A stretch of DNA of 64,000 nucleotides from a candidate division FCPU426 bacterium. Its GTDB lineage: Bacteria > Oederibacteriota > Muellerivitia > Muellerivitales > DAHXKG01. Numbering within the stretch: position 1 is the first letter of the stretch; every line of letters starts with the position of its first letter. The notes under the pieces were generated by a model. The model was not told the DNA's origin. It searched no databases and was given only the letters and a program-made list of their open reading frames with translations. Positions 45,863 to 54,145 of this stretch are shown in pieces. Location of the stretch: contig DAHXKG010000001.1 of the NCBI GenBank assembly GCA_027366525.1, positions 220,075 to 284,074 of the forward strand. Reading direction: 5' to 3'. Both the position numbers and the translations under genes were made by a program.

Positions 45863-46948
45863 TTGATATCTACATTTCATCGTTCACGCCATCTTGTTTC
45901 TTTATGGGAAAAAGCTGATTTTTTTCAACAAAAGTCACGTTTTAACGATGCATTAAAATCCTATTCTAAAATAATCAAGCTTACGCCTTCTTCCAACGAA
46001 AAAGCGAATGCCCATTTAGCTATGGCTGGAATCCACCGTCTCCAAGGGCGATTGGCTGTTTCCATTTATCACTACCAACAATCCATGCATTGGTTTAAAT
46101 CAATTCGTTCGGATCAAATTTGGGATGCTAAAACAGGATTAGCTTTAGCACTACGATTTCAGGGTGACAATTTTACGGCGTTCAACATGTTGACGCGTTC
46201 CTTTCAATTTTACAATAAAAAAAAGGATCAAGCTGGCATTGCCTTTTCCTATTGGGCTTTAGGAAGTACCGAACGCTTTCGGGGGCACATGATCCAAGGC
46301 CATACAAAATTACTATTGGCTTTAAAAAAATTCAGACAACTCCGCAATACAGAAGGGCTCATTTATACTTATTGTGCCTTAGGGGGAGTTTCACGCATGA
46401 TGGGGGACTTAACCAATTCGTATCGATTTTACCATCGAGCTCAATTTTTAGCTCAAAAACATTCCGATTTTTTTGCAATTGCGTATTCTTATTGTGGTCT
46501 AGGGAATGTTTGGCGTATGCGGAATCAATTTTCCATTGCCTTTGATTTTTTTAATCGAGCTGAAAAATATTACAAAAAAATACACGATCGTGTTAGTTAT
46601 GCCTATACGCTTTGGTCCATGGGAACTGCCTATAAAATGATGAGTCAGTATGCAAGAGCTGAAAATTTTTTTCGGCGAGCCGAGTCTTTATTTAGCCGCA
46701 CTCGGGATCCCCGGGGACTATTATATATTTATTTAAGCCGAGCTGAAATAGCTTGGATTTTAAAAAAATATTCCAAGTCTAAATTCTTTGTAAAATCATT
46801 TCACCAAATTCTTCAACAAAATTCGTTCCCGTTTGAAAAAAACCACATGCGAAATTTTAAAAAAATCACTCAAACCCCAAACAACTTAAAACCAAATTCG
46901 ATGCCTTTTTTTATTGCCACTGCAACCTTGCCTATCAATTGGCCTTAA
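45863..46948 (+). CDS. Tetratricopeptide-repeat protein
   Basis: 361 residues, TTG start supported by AGGAGGA seven bases upstream. About seven helical pairs follow the TPR pattern, for example ALGGVSRMMGDLTNSYRFYH, CGLGNVWRMRNQFSIAFDFF and SMGTAYKMMSQYARAENFFR. There is no signal peptide or enzyme domain, so it is likely a cytoplasmic adaptor. It precedes the propeller protein by 117 bases on the same strand. Confidence 0.85.
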   Translation: MISTFHRSRHLVSLWEKADFFQQKSRFNDALKSYSKIIKLTPSSNEKANAHLAMAGIHRLQGRLAVSIYHYQQSMHWFKSIRSDQIWDAKTGLALALRFQGDNFTAFNMLTRSFQFYNKKKDQAGIAFSYWALGSTERFRGHMIQGHTKLLLALKKFRQLRNTEGLIYTYCALGGVSRMMGDLTNSYRFYHRAQFLAQKHSDFFAIAYSYCGLGNVWRMRNQFSIAFDFFNRAEKYYKKIHDRVSYAYTLWSMGTAYKMMSQYARAENFFRRAESLFSRTRDPRGLLYIYLSRAEIAWILKKYSKSKFFVKSFHQILQQNSFPFEKNHMRNFKKITQTPNNLKPNSMPFFIATATLPINWP

Positions 46949-47065
46949 CCAGGTTAAAACCCGTTGAAGGTAATTTTCCCAAATCATTTCTCTCTTGACT
47001 AAACCAGCGATCTCAAAGAAAATCATATCGCTAACTACCCTCAACCATCTTTTGAACTGAATTTT

Positions 47066-48307
47066 ATGAAATTACGCAAACAATTTACTCGATATGGTCT
47101 GATCACTATTTTGAGTTTTATATTCATCTGGGGCGTGCTTTCTTCCAATGAGGCTTCTTTCTTAAAAAAATTATATCTTCGCGCGGTTTCCCTTCCTCAT
47201 TTGGGAGTCCGAAGTGGTCTCGATTCTATCCGATTTATTTCAGCTGGGAATTTTTGGGCTGTAGGAGCTTACCAAAATTATCAAACCGATCGATTACTCG
47301 CCCTTCAGTGGTTTCATAACCATTGGATAAAACGCCTAGCCCCTAATCCGGGTCAAGGCTGGGCTCATTTTTTCAATGTAGCGGGTTACAACAATCAACA
47401 TATTTGGGCTGTCGGTACTTTTGCTTTCAATAACAGTGGATGGCCCCGATTGCCTTTTAGAGCACTCACGGAATTTTGGAATGGATCTCGTTGGTCTATC
47501 ATCCCCGCAGCTAATCCTGGTAAAACTAATGTTTTCTTTGATATTTGCGTACTAGGCCCCCACAATGCTTGGGCTGTGGGTGGATATTACCTTGCTCCGA
47601 TGTCGTTTCAAGATGTTCAATTTGAAAACACCAGTCGAACTCTAATTGAACATTGGAATGGAATCCAGTGGCACCAATTTTCAAGCCCTAATCCAGGGCG
47701 AATCGCTTCCTTTCCACAACCCGGATCCTATCTTCGAACAACCGGTAATACTCTATCGGGAATTGCATTTGTTAATCCCAGAAACATATGGGCTGTTGGA
47801 CATTATTGGAATGGTCATGCCAATCGAACCCTCATTCTTCATTGGAATGGATTACGATGGTCGCGTATCTATTCGCCCAATGCTAGTCCAAGTTCCAATG
47901 TGCTTTATTCAATTGCCGTATCCAATCCTCATCGAATTTGGGCGGTTGGGACTTATCGCCCTTCACCGTCTCAACCTTATCAAACACTCACCTTATTGTG
48001 GAATGGACGGCGATGGTCGCGAATTCCCAGTCCAAACATGCCGGGTCAAAACAACCAACTGTACAGTTCCGCTGCCTATAAAAATCAAGTATGGGCCGTT
48101 GGACGTCATGGTAACAATTCTGGCAGTGGACTTGTACTACACTGGATGGATCAACGATGGATCCTCATACCTAATCAAAAACTCGGAAATCACTGTCTTA
48201 ATACCTTTAATGGAATTGCGATTGGACCTCAAAAACTTTGGGTGGTCGGAGAATACATGAATAATTTTCTCCATTGGGATCTTGCGGAAACTCTCGGGCG
48301 TCCTTAA
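47066..48307 (+). CDS. Secreted seven-motif WAVG beta-propeller protein
   Basis: 413 residues. The N-terminal hydrophobic segment (about 8-27) is followed by seven repeats with the core (I/F/A/V/L)WAVGxY, then (T/L)LxxxWNGxxWSRIPSPNPG. The seven are FWAVGAY, IWAVGTF, AWAVGGY, IWAVGHY, IWAVGTY, VWAVGRH and LWVVGEY, which suggests a seven-bladed propeller. Similar repeats occur in predicted surface proteins of several phyla, with no defined role. The count and topology are from sequence; the fold is inferred. Confidence 0.78.
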   Translation: MKLRKQFTRYGLITILSFIFIWGVLSSNEASFLKKLYLRAVSLPHLGVRSGLDSIRFISAGNFWAVGAYQNYQTDRLLALQWFHNHWIKRLAPNPGQGWAHFFNVAGYNNQHIWAVGTFAFNNSGWPRLPFRALTEFWNGSRWSIIPAANPGKTNVFFDICVLGPHNAWAVGGYYLAPMSFQDVQFENTSRTLIEHWNGIQWHQFSSPNPGRIASFPQPGSYLRTTGNTLSGIAFVNPRNIWAVGHYWNGHANRTLILHWNGLRWSRIYSPNASPSSNVLYSIAVSNPHRIWAVGTYRPSPSQPYQTLTLLWNGRRWSRIPSPNMPGQNNQLYSSAAYKNQVWAVGRHGNNSGSGLVLHWMDQRWILIPNQKLGNHCLNTFNGIAIGPQKLWVVGEYMNNFLHWDLAETLGRP

Positions 48308-48438
48308 ATGTTTTTGCATTCATCAAATTTCAACTTTGATATAAAAGCTCTTTCATCAAAATAAAATCTTGAATTTTTTATCAAAACCCATTTTAATAGT
48401 ACTGTTATTCATTACGAGTTAATTCAGAGCTATATTTG

Positions 48439-49101
48439 ATGAAAAAAATTTTCATTTTTCATAGTATCCACGATCAACGTTTTTTTGTTTTCTTTTCAAG
48501 AATCCTACTTACCGTTGAAATTGATTATACGTGGCAAACGTATGAAACTTTTCAAACAGCGTCTGCCAACTCCCCGCTGTCTGAAATGCCGGATGAATTA
48601 TTTTTCATCCTCGATAAAACAACCGATTGTTCTACTCAAATTCCACTCATTTTATCCCGTTATCCTAATGCATCCGTTTGGGTCTTTGAGAGTTGTGAAG
48701 ATTTGAAGCGTATCACTTCTATTTTTCCAAAATTAACTCATTCCGTTGAGCTCTATATCACCAACGCGTGGGCTGATTACGTCTCTAAAATAGTTGAATC
48801 CTTTGAGAAAACTAAATCGGCTTTTTCAGTTACTGAAAATCCACAGGTCCGCTTAAAGTCATTAGAACTACCTGAAATAAACCGTTATTTCGATTCCACC
48901 ACAGGTCAATGCTTATTTGATTATTCTACGGCTCGTAGTACAGGATTTAAAATTACGTGCCCTCATTGCCAACAATCTTATGGGCTTCATTTACCTACAG
49001 AAACCCACATTACGCGATGTCGTCGATGCGGCTCTTTTAATGAATTAAAACTAGAAACGCCTGCAGCCGCTACCGTCCCCACTTCAGAAAATAAACCCTA
49101 A
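48439..49101 (+). CDS. Protein with Rossmann-like N-terminus and C-terminal zinc ribbon
   Basis: 220 residues from ATG 48439. The N-terminal 120 residues alternate strands and helices, starting IFIFHSIHDQRFFVFFSRIL; HSxxD is superficially like TIR domains but too weak to call. The C-terminus contains CPHCQQSYGLHL and RCRRCGSFNELK, a four-Cys zinc ribbon. No function can be assigned. It converges on the NHL lipoprotein gene, overlapping it by four bases. Confidence 0.65.
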   Translation: MKKIFIFHSIHDQRFFVFFSRILLTVEIDYTWQTYETFQTASANSPLSEMPDELFFILDKTTDCSTQIPLILSRYPNASVWVFESCEDLKRITSIFPKLTHSVELYITNAWADYVSKIVESFEKTKSAFSVTENPQVRLKSLELPEINRYFDSTTGQCLFDYSTARSTGFKITCPHCQQSYGLHLPTETHITRCRRCGSFNELKLETPAAATVPTSENKP

Positions 49102-50099
49102 CCGTTAGGTTTAAATACTTCAATTCGATTATTGCCTGAATCTGAAACATAAATATTTCCAAAATTATCTACGGCAATATAAGTAGGATCTATAAATTGT
49201 CCTGGACTGCTTCCCGAGCTTCCAAAAATTGTTTTCAACGTCCCTGTCGATGAAAATATTTCAATGCGGTCATTCAAACAATCAACCACATATACATTCC
49301 CCGATGAATCGACGGTAATTCCATAGGGTGCGTTAAACTGACTGGATCCTCCCCATTGAGTTACTGGGGTCATTGCAGGTAATTGATATTCCAAAATTCG
49401 ATTTTTTCCTGTATCGGCTACATAAAGGTACTTATTATAAATCGCAAGTCCTAAAGGACCTCCATATGTGTTGGCCGGATTGGTAGTTCCAAAATTATAC
49501 CCATTTGATGCATCATATTCCGTCACAGGTTGAAATTGCGGTGATAATTCCCAAATACTATGGTTGGAAGCATCTGCGATCCAAAAATTTCCGGATTTAT
49601 CTTCTGCAATTGCGGCTGCATAGCCCATACCTGTTACGCTGATTGAAGATTGATAGCTTCCATTGGATGAAAAATTAATAACTGGCGGCTGCGTTCCTGT
49701 AGTAGTAGGTCCCTCTGTAACTAAAACCGTGGTAGTAGCCTGATCCCAACTAACATTTAAAGGCGACGCCGGAAAGGAATATGTCACTGGTCCAGATGCT
49801 GACCAAAATGTTGAATAATTTGCACTCGTAGAAGTCAAAGAAAAAACCTCTACTCCCTGACCTCCACTATCAGCTACAAAAAGCAGTCCATTAGGATCCA
49901 CCATTAACCCCAGCGGATCTTGAAAAGAACCAATTACCTGTGATGGGATAGAACCTGCGCCCAGTTGATACATAAAAACATATGGGGGAGCGGAGGCCAA
50001 TGGATTTTTATTGGATGCGCATCCAATCATTTCAGAACTTAGAAAAATTGCCATTTCAATCCAAATTAATATCATGAAATATTTTTTTTTACTATTCAT
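49098..50099 (-). CDS. NHL-repeat lipoprotein, short form
   Basis: 333 residues from ATG 50099 (CAGGATCATG context). The signal ends SSEMIGC, a plausible lipobox. Five to six NHL units follow, for example GLLFVADSGGQGVEVFS, GNFWIADASNHSIWELS, NVYVVDCLNDRIEIFSSTG and GNIYVSDSGNNRIEVFKPNG. It is probably one six-bladed propeller anchored by lipid. It is the same type as the larger protein at 3126-4895. Confidence 0.85.
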   Translation of the reverse strand: MNSKKKYFMILIWIEMAIFLSSEMIGCASNKNPLASAPPYVFMYQLGAGSIPSQVIGSFQDPLGLMVDPNGLLFVADSGGQGVEVFSLTSTSANYSTFWSASGPVTYSFPASPLNVSWDQATTTVLVTEGPTTTGTQPPVINFSSNGSYQSSISVTGMGYAAAIAEDKSGNFWIADASNHSIWELSPQFQPVTEYDASNGYNFGTTNPANTYGGPLGLAIYNKYLYVADTGKNRILEYQLPAMTPVTQWGGSSQFNAPYGITVDSSGNVYVVDCLNDRIEIFSSTGTLKTIFGSSGSSPGQFIDPTYIAVDNFGNIYVSDSGNNRIEVFKPNG

Positions 50100-50178
50100 G
50101 ATCCTGCCCATTGATACTTTTATTTCAACCATACTTCCCAAATTTCATTTTATCCTAAAATTTTTGCAAAGTAAGCTC

Positions 50179-50868
50179 TTATTCGCTTAATTTCAATTGT
50201 TTTAAAAAATCCACTGCAACTTGAAGTGATTTTTCACTAATCTCATGCCCCATATTAAATGTTTTCAATTGAGGATGAAACCCAACCTGTACTAATTGTT
50301 CACACGCGTGCTGTGATCCTTGAACAGGAATAACCAAATCTTCAGTTCCATGTAAAAAAAGGATCGGCAGCGACTGGGAGGCTTTGATGGCAGGTTGAGT
50401 TCGAATAGGATCGGGCCAATATCCACTCATTACAATGATGCCAGATAAAAAACCATCATAGCGAAGACCGGTTTCTAAGGCTAGAACACCTCCCTGTGAA
50501 AATCCAAAAAGAATTGTGGGTAAATTAGGTGTGGTTGTTATCGGTGCATACATTTTTTGAAAATATGAAATTATTTGCATGAGATAATTACAACTTTGTT
50601 GAATCTGAAACCTTTGCTGCACTTCAGATTCAATTTCAATATCATACCATGCATATGAGCGAACACCGGAATGTGGTGCTGTAAAAGGTGCATCTGGAAA
50701 CACAAAACAACAAGAACCGATCGCCAAATATTCGGTTAAAGAAACTAAGTCATTCGCAGAAGTGCCAAGACCATGAAGTCCAATAAAAAGAACTTGAGGT
50801 GATCGACTCGTCGAAGATTCCCAAACGAGGCATCGATGACCGGATACTTGTTCCGAGCGCATTTTCAT
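50179..50868 (-). CDS. Phospholipase/carboxylesterase-type alpha/beta hydrolase
   Basis: 229 residues. Nucleophile elbow LFGFSQGGVLALETGL, oxyanion region FIGLHGLGTSANDL, Asp in LFLHGTEDLVIPVQ, and catalytic His in FNMGHEISEKSL. This is the YpfH/EstB-like carboxylesterase family, cytosolic, with broad acyl-ester substrates. Its ATG overlaps the stop of the HEAT-repeat gene (TGATG), so it is translationally coupled to it. Confidence 0.88.
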   Translation of the reverse strand: MKMRSEQVSGHRCLVWESSTSRSPQVLFIGLHGLGTSANDLVSLTEYLAIGSCCFVFPDAPFTAPHSGVRSYAWYDIEIESEVQQRFQIQQSCNYLMQIISYFQKMYAPITTTPNLPTILFGFSQGGVLALETGLRYDGFLSGIIVMSGYWPDPIRTQPAIKASQSLPILFLHGTEDLVIPVQGSQHACEQLVQVGFHPQLKTFNMGHEISEKSLQVAVDFLKQLKLSE

Positions 50869-51755
50869 CAGGAATGAACTTTTAAAGCCTTTAAGGCTGC
50901 TTCGCGAACCTTTAAATTTATAGCACTGTGACTTAATTGTACTAACTCGTTGTGAAGCCCCGCATTATTTGGAAATTCCAAGGCTCCCTGAATAGCCGCC
51001 AGTTGGGCCGATTGTATAAGAGAATTTGAAAAATGAGAGTTGGGGTTTAATTTAAGCATTTTCATCAAAACAGGAATGGATTGAGGATTTTTGAGCCGCG
51101 CCAATCCAACCGCCGCATTATATCGAATCGAGGGTTTAAAACTTTTCAAATCGCTGATAAAAATTTTTTCGGCGGGGCGATATCGCATTGAACTTAAAAC
51201 ACCTAAGGCCAGTTCACGAATTTCCAAATCTTTGGATTGGGCTTGACGCAAAACCGCTGATCCCGCAGCCGGATCCCCAATATTGCCGAGGGCCCACAAA
51301 CAATAAAATCGCACACTGCCTTTGGGATCCTTGACTCCATGAATCAGGGTTGGCACAGCCGCTTTATCTTTTAATCGTCCAAGAACCAATGCCAAATAGC
51401 TTCGCACGCGGGGATCATCTTGTCCTGCATTTTGAAATGCTTGGACAATCTGATTTTGAAAAACAGGATTCATAAAAGCCTGAGGTTCTTGATCGAGAAG
51501 TCGCGATAAATTAAAAGCCGCTTGCCACTTATTATTATTATCTTCGGTTTCTAATGCTCTTAAATAACTTTGAGGCGTTTGTGGATGTTGAAGCTCTACG
51601 GCAATCAAAATGAATAAACCTAAAACCGCAAATACAATTAAAGCCGGGATAATAAATAGTTTCACAAAAATCATGAAGCTTGACTCATTAGCATAAATTG
51701 GATCATTGTCGGATGAGGGCGTCTGATTTTGATCAGGCTTAATCATTGAATCCAT
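50868..51755 (-). CDS. Membrane-anchored HEAT-repeat protein
   Basis: 295 residues. A polar N-terminus leads to one transmembrane helix (about 27-53) and then HEAT-like repeats from about 90 to 260: VRSYLALVLGRLKDKAAVPT, VRFYCLWALGNIGDPAAGSA and IRYNAAVGLARLKNPQSIPV. Such repeats act as protein scaffolds. It is coupled to the esterase downstream, and lies 28 bases after the zinc-ribbon gene. Function unknown; AAGGAA precedes its ATG. Confidence 0.82.
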   Translation of the reverse strand: MDSMIKPDQNQTPSSDNDPIYANESSFMIFVKLFIIPALIVFAVLGLFILIAVELQHPQTPQSYLRALETEDNNNKWQAAFNLSRLLDQEPQAFMNPVFQNQIVQAFQNAGQDDPRVRSYLALVLGRLKDKAAVPTLIHGVKDPKGSVRFYCLWALGNIGDPAAGSAVLRQAQSKDLEIRELALGVLSSMRYRPAEKIFISDLKSFKPSIRYNAAVGLARLKNPQSIPVLMKMLKLNPNSHFSNSLIQSAQLAAIQGALEFPNNAGLHNELVQLSHSAINLKVREAALKALKVHS

Positions 51756-51782
51756 AAAATTCCTTAATCCAAGTTTTAAAAA

Positions 51783-52229
51783 TCATTCAACCGGAGTCTT
51801 GTTTTTGAATTTGTATTCATCATGAATTTTCAAATCAAATCCCACAACTTTCGAAGGCAAGGGAACTCCGCGATAAATCGATTCACAATAGTAACAAACT
51901 CCTATTTCAGGTAAAAGCCAGTATAATATAAAATCCAAAATGGCCATAGCGATAAGAATTTTTAAGAACCATGTGTGAAAAATCAAGGCAAGGCCAAAAC
52001 CCAATCCAATAATCCACAATCCCAATTTTGTATTAAAATCTTTACGACGATAAAACTCGGTCCCTCCACAAATGCCACATTTGTAAAGAGATCCATCCGG
52101 ATTCAAACCGCCAGTCCCAGTTGCCCATCGTCCTTTAGAACACTGGTGACAATGAATTAATCCCTTTTCAGGAAAACGATCCAAGAAAATGCCATTCTCA
52201 CATTCTGGACAGTAAGTATTAATCTCCAA
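51783..52229 (-). CDS. Membrane zinc-ribbon protein
   Basis: 148 residues. Three CxxC pairs in the N-terminal third (CPECENG, CHQCSKG, CGICGGTEF), then two hydrophobic helices (about 72-112), then a fourth pair CYYCESIYRG near the C-terminus. The Cys arrangement suggests two zinc sites, one on each side of the helices in sequence, together on the cytosolic face if both helices cross. No known family. It is flanked by a polytopic membrane protein and the HEAT protein. Confidence 0.72.
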   Translation of the reverse strand: MEINTYCPECENGIFLDRFPEKGLIHCHQCSKGRWATGTGGLNPDGSLYKCGICGGTEFYRRKDFNTKLGLWIIGLGFGLALIFHTWFLKILIAMAILDFILYWLLPEIGVCYYCESIYRGVPLPSKVVGFDLKIHDEYKFKNKTPVE

Positions 52230-52244
52230 CCCACTCCTCCATTT

Positions 52245-53024
52245 TCAGACTGGAATTTGGAGATGAAATGTAAGATACCATCCTAAAGCCTCTCCAATGA
52301 GCGTTGCCACCAGTGCTGCATACAAAATACCCGTTGCGGACTGGGTTGATCGAATTTTAACCGTTCCCCAAATCCAATATGCCAACGCCAAAGGAAGAAG
52401 CACGCCCCACAAAATTCGAAAGATTAAGAAAAATTGTTCTTGCATCCACTCCCTTTGCATCACTTGGGGTAATATCGAACTATGTAACAAGTTCCATCCC
52501 ACTCCGCCCAAAACCAATGTACCCAATTTGATGATCATAAACCCGATATAACATGCTGCATAACGCTTGAGTGGATCAATTGATAGTTTGGGTATCACTA
52601 AATAAAAATGGCCTAACATCATTGCTAAAAGGCCCGAGCCCATCAAAAAAGCTGAGCTCACTCCATTCACTTCAAATATCCAAGCTTGATTACATGCACT
52701 CCAAGGAATCCATAATATTATTCCTCCCGTAAGCATTGCCAAAGCCCATGCACTCCAGAACCATACCCGTCTATGAATTTTTAATAAGAGCGTATAGACT
52801 AGTGTAAAAATTAAAAAGCCAATAATACTTTCTGACATCCAAGAATTGAACTGATGAAATCGCTCAAACTGAAAAATCCAAGCTATCATTTCCATTCCAA
52901 CACATAAAAAACCAAAAAAACGATAAAAAGCCTGCCCAACCTGTCTCAAAGAAGCCAAGGGTAAGATCCCTAACGAACCCCAAGCTAGGGCCAAAAAATA
53001 AAATTGCATAGTTTTTAAAATCAT
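52245..53024 (-). CDS. Polytopic membrane protein of unknown function
   Basis: 259 residues with about eight hydrophobic helices and few charges between them. A notable segment is MLGHFYLVIPKLSIDPLKRY, whose GHxYLVxP form is a possible heme- or metal-site helix end; that is inference. The final helix has GEALGWYLTFHLQI. It lies 15 bases before the zinc-ribbon gene on the same strand. I do not recognise the family. Confidence 0.68.
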   Translation of the reverse strand: MILKTMQFYFLALAWGSLGILPLASLRQVGQAFYRFFGFLCVGMEMIAWIFQFERFHQFNSWMSESIIGFLIFTLVYTLLLKIHRRVWFWSAWALAMLTGGIILWIPWSACNQAWIFEVNGVSSAFLMGSGLLAMMLGHFYLVIPKLSIDPLKRYAACYIGFMIIKLGTLVLGGVGWNLLHSSILPQVMQREWMQEQFFLIFRILWGVLLPLALAYWIWGTVKIRSTQSATGILYAALVATLIGEALGWYLTFHLQIPV

Positions 53025-53074
53025 GCCAATAATTCGCTTCTTATTCTTCGATCCACTTTAACAACAGCCCAAAG

Positions 53075-53527
53075 TCAATGTTGGTACCCATCAAATCGCG
53101 GCATCATGACAAATTTTCTCCAATCGCCTCCATGGGCCCATACAGCATGCAGCGCATCCACATCAAATTTTTCTTTTGGAAACAAATACACATAAGCAGA
53201 TAATTGTGCCCCCGTTGACGATAGCGTAACTGGCCGCACCTCACGAAGTAGATGGCTCCCCTTTATATTTCCCTCATCATATCCCTCTTGTCGGTCAATC
53301 ATTGATACGATGCGTTCAGGATGGTGAAACGACATCACTTCGCCCCATACAACACCAGTTGCCTCATCAATCACCACCGGTAAGCCCGTTGCTAATTGAT
53401 AAAGCTTCCCCGTTATTTGCCCGCGTTCCCAAGTTTTGACTTCCATTGCAATATCTTGATGTCGAACACAATCCTTCATAAAAACGTCATACAAGAAAAA
53501 ATAAGGTGTAACTAATTCAGTTGTCAT
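53075..53527 (-). CDS. Gamma-glutamylcyclotransferase/AIG2-like protein
   Basis: 150 residues of the GGCT-like fold: ELVTPYFFLYDVFMKD in place of the usual YGxxxxG strand, then GQITGKLYQLATGLPVVID, VVWGEVMSF and IDRQEGYDEG with the catalytic Glu retained. Family enzymes release pyroglutamate from gamma-glutamyl compounds. The first signature loop is degenerate, so activity is uncertain. It is 50 bases before the polytopic membrane gene, in the same direction. Confidence 0.75.
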   Translation of the reverse strand: MTTELVTPYFFLYDVFMKDCVRHQDIAMEVKTWERGQITGKLYQLATGLPVVIDEATGVVWGEVMSFHHPERIVSMIDRQEGYDEGNIKGSHLLREVRPVTLSSTGAQLSAYVYLFPKEKFDVDALHAVWAHGGDWRKFVMMPRFDGYQH

Positions 53528-53678
53528 AGACCCTCCAAAGTATTTGAATATCTTTCATATTTTACGAAGGAGAATTATTATAAATCGAAATGATTTAAAT
53601 TGCCAGAAATCCCTAAATGACACGTTGCAAAGTATTTTTCGAATCTGACAACCGGTTGAGGATTGAACTAATTATAGA

Positions 53679-54068
53679 CTAAACCGGCAGTGATTGATGA
53701 CGTTTTTTTGTTTTTCGAAAGCTCTTGAGCGTGGAAAGCGCTTTTTTTCCATGTTCCTTGGTTCGAATACGAATGGCATCCTTGACGGCAGAAATAAAAA
53801 TTTTCCCATCTCCTATGCGCCCAGTTCGGGCAATCTTCATGATACAATGAACTACGGCATCAGTATCTCGGGTTTCTACTACAATTTCTAATTTAATTTT
53901 TGGCAAAAAAGGAACTCGTAAGTGCGCTGGCCATTCCGGGTGAATACCCTGTTGTCGTCCATGACCTACGATTTCTGTTACCGTCATACCCGGATATCCA
54001 ATTTCCTGAATTTGTTTCACCAATTGACTCAATTTTTCTGGTCGAATAATCGCTTCAATTTTTGTCAT
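53679..54068 (-). CDS. PII-family protein with atypical T-loop
   Basis: 129 residues. The PII core is intact: MTKIEAIIRP, VGHGRQQG with Gln39, GRIGDGKIFISAVKDAIRIR. The T-loop reads IHPEWPAHLRVPFLPK with no RGxxY and no Tyr51, and is one residue shorter than usual. The C-terminal 20 residues are a basic tail (KSFRKTKKRHQS) missing from the amtB-linked PII at 43873. The gene follows a porin gene, which suggests a role in substrate entry rather than glutamine synthetase control. Confidence 0.9.
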   Translation of the reverse strand: MTKIEAIIRPEKLSQLVKQIQEIGYPGMTVTEIVGHGRQQGIHPEWPAHLRVPFLPKIKLEIVVETRDTDAVVHCIMKIARTGRIGDGKIFISAVKDAIRIRTKEHGKKALSTLKSFRKTKKRHQSLPV

Positions 54069-54096
54069 GATTTTATCCTATAAATTCAAATCACTT

Positions 54097-54136
54097 ATCC
54101 TCCTCTTTTTGAATAAGTACCCAAAAAAAGGAGGAT
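54097..54136 (-). repeat. Imperfect hairpin between the porin and PII genes
   Basis: ATCCTCCTCTTTTT and AAAAAAAGGAGGAT pair over 14 bases with one mismatch around a 12-base loop. It sits 9 bases after the porin stop and before the PII start. It lacks a trailing U-tract, so it may attenuate or protect rather than end the transcript. Confidence 0.6.
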
Positions 54137-54145
54137 TTTGAAACC

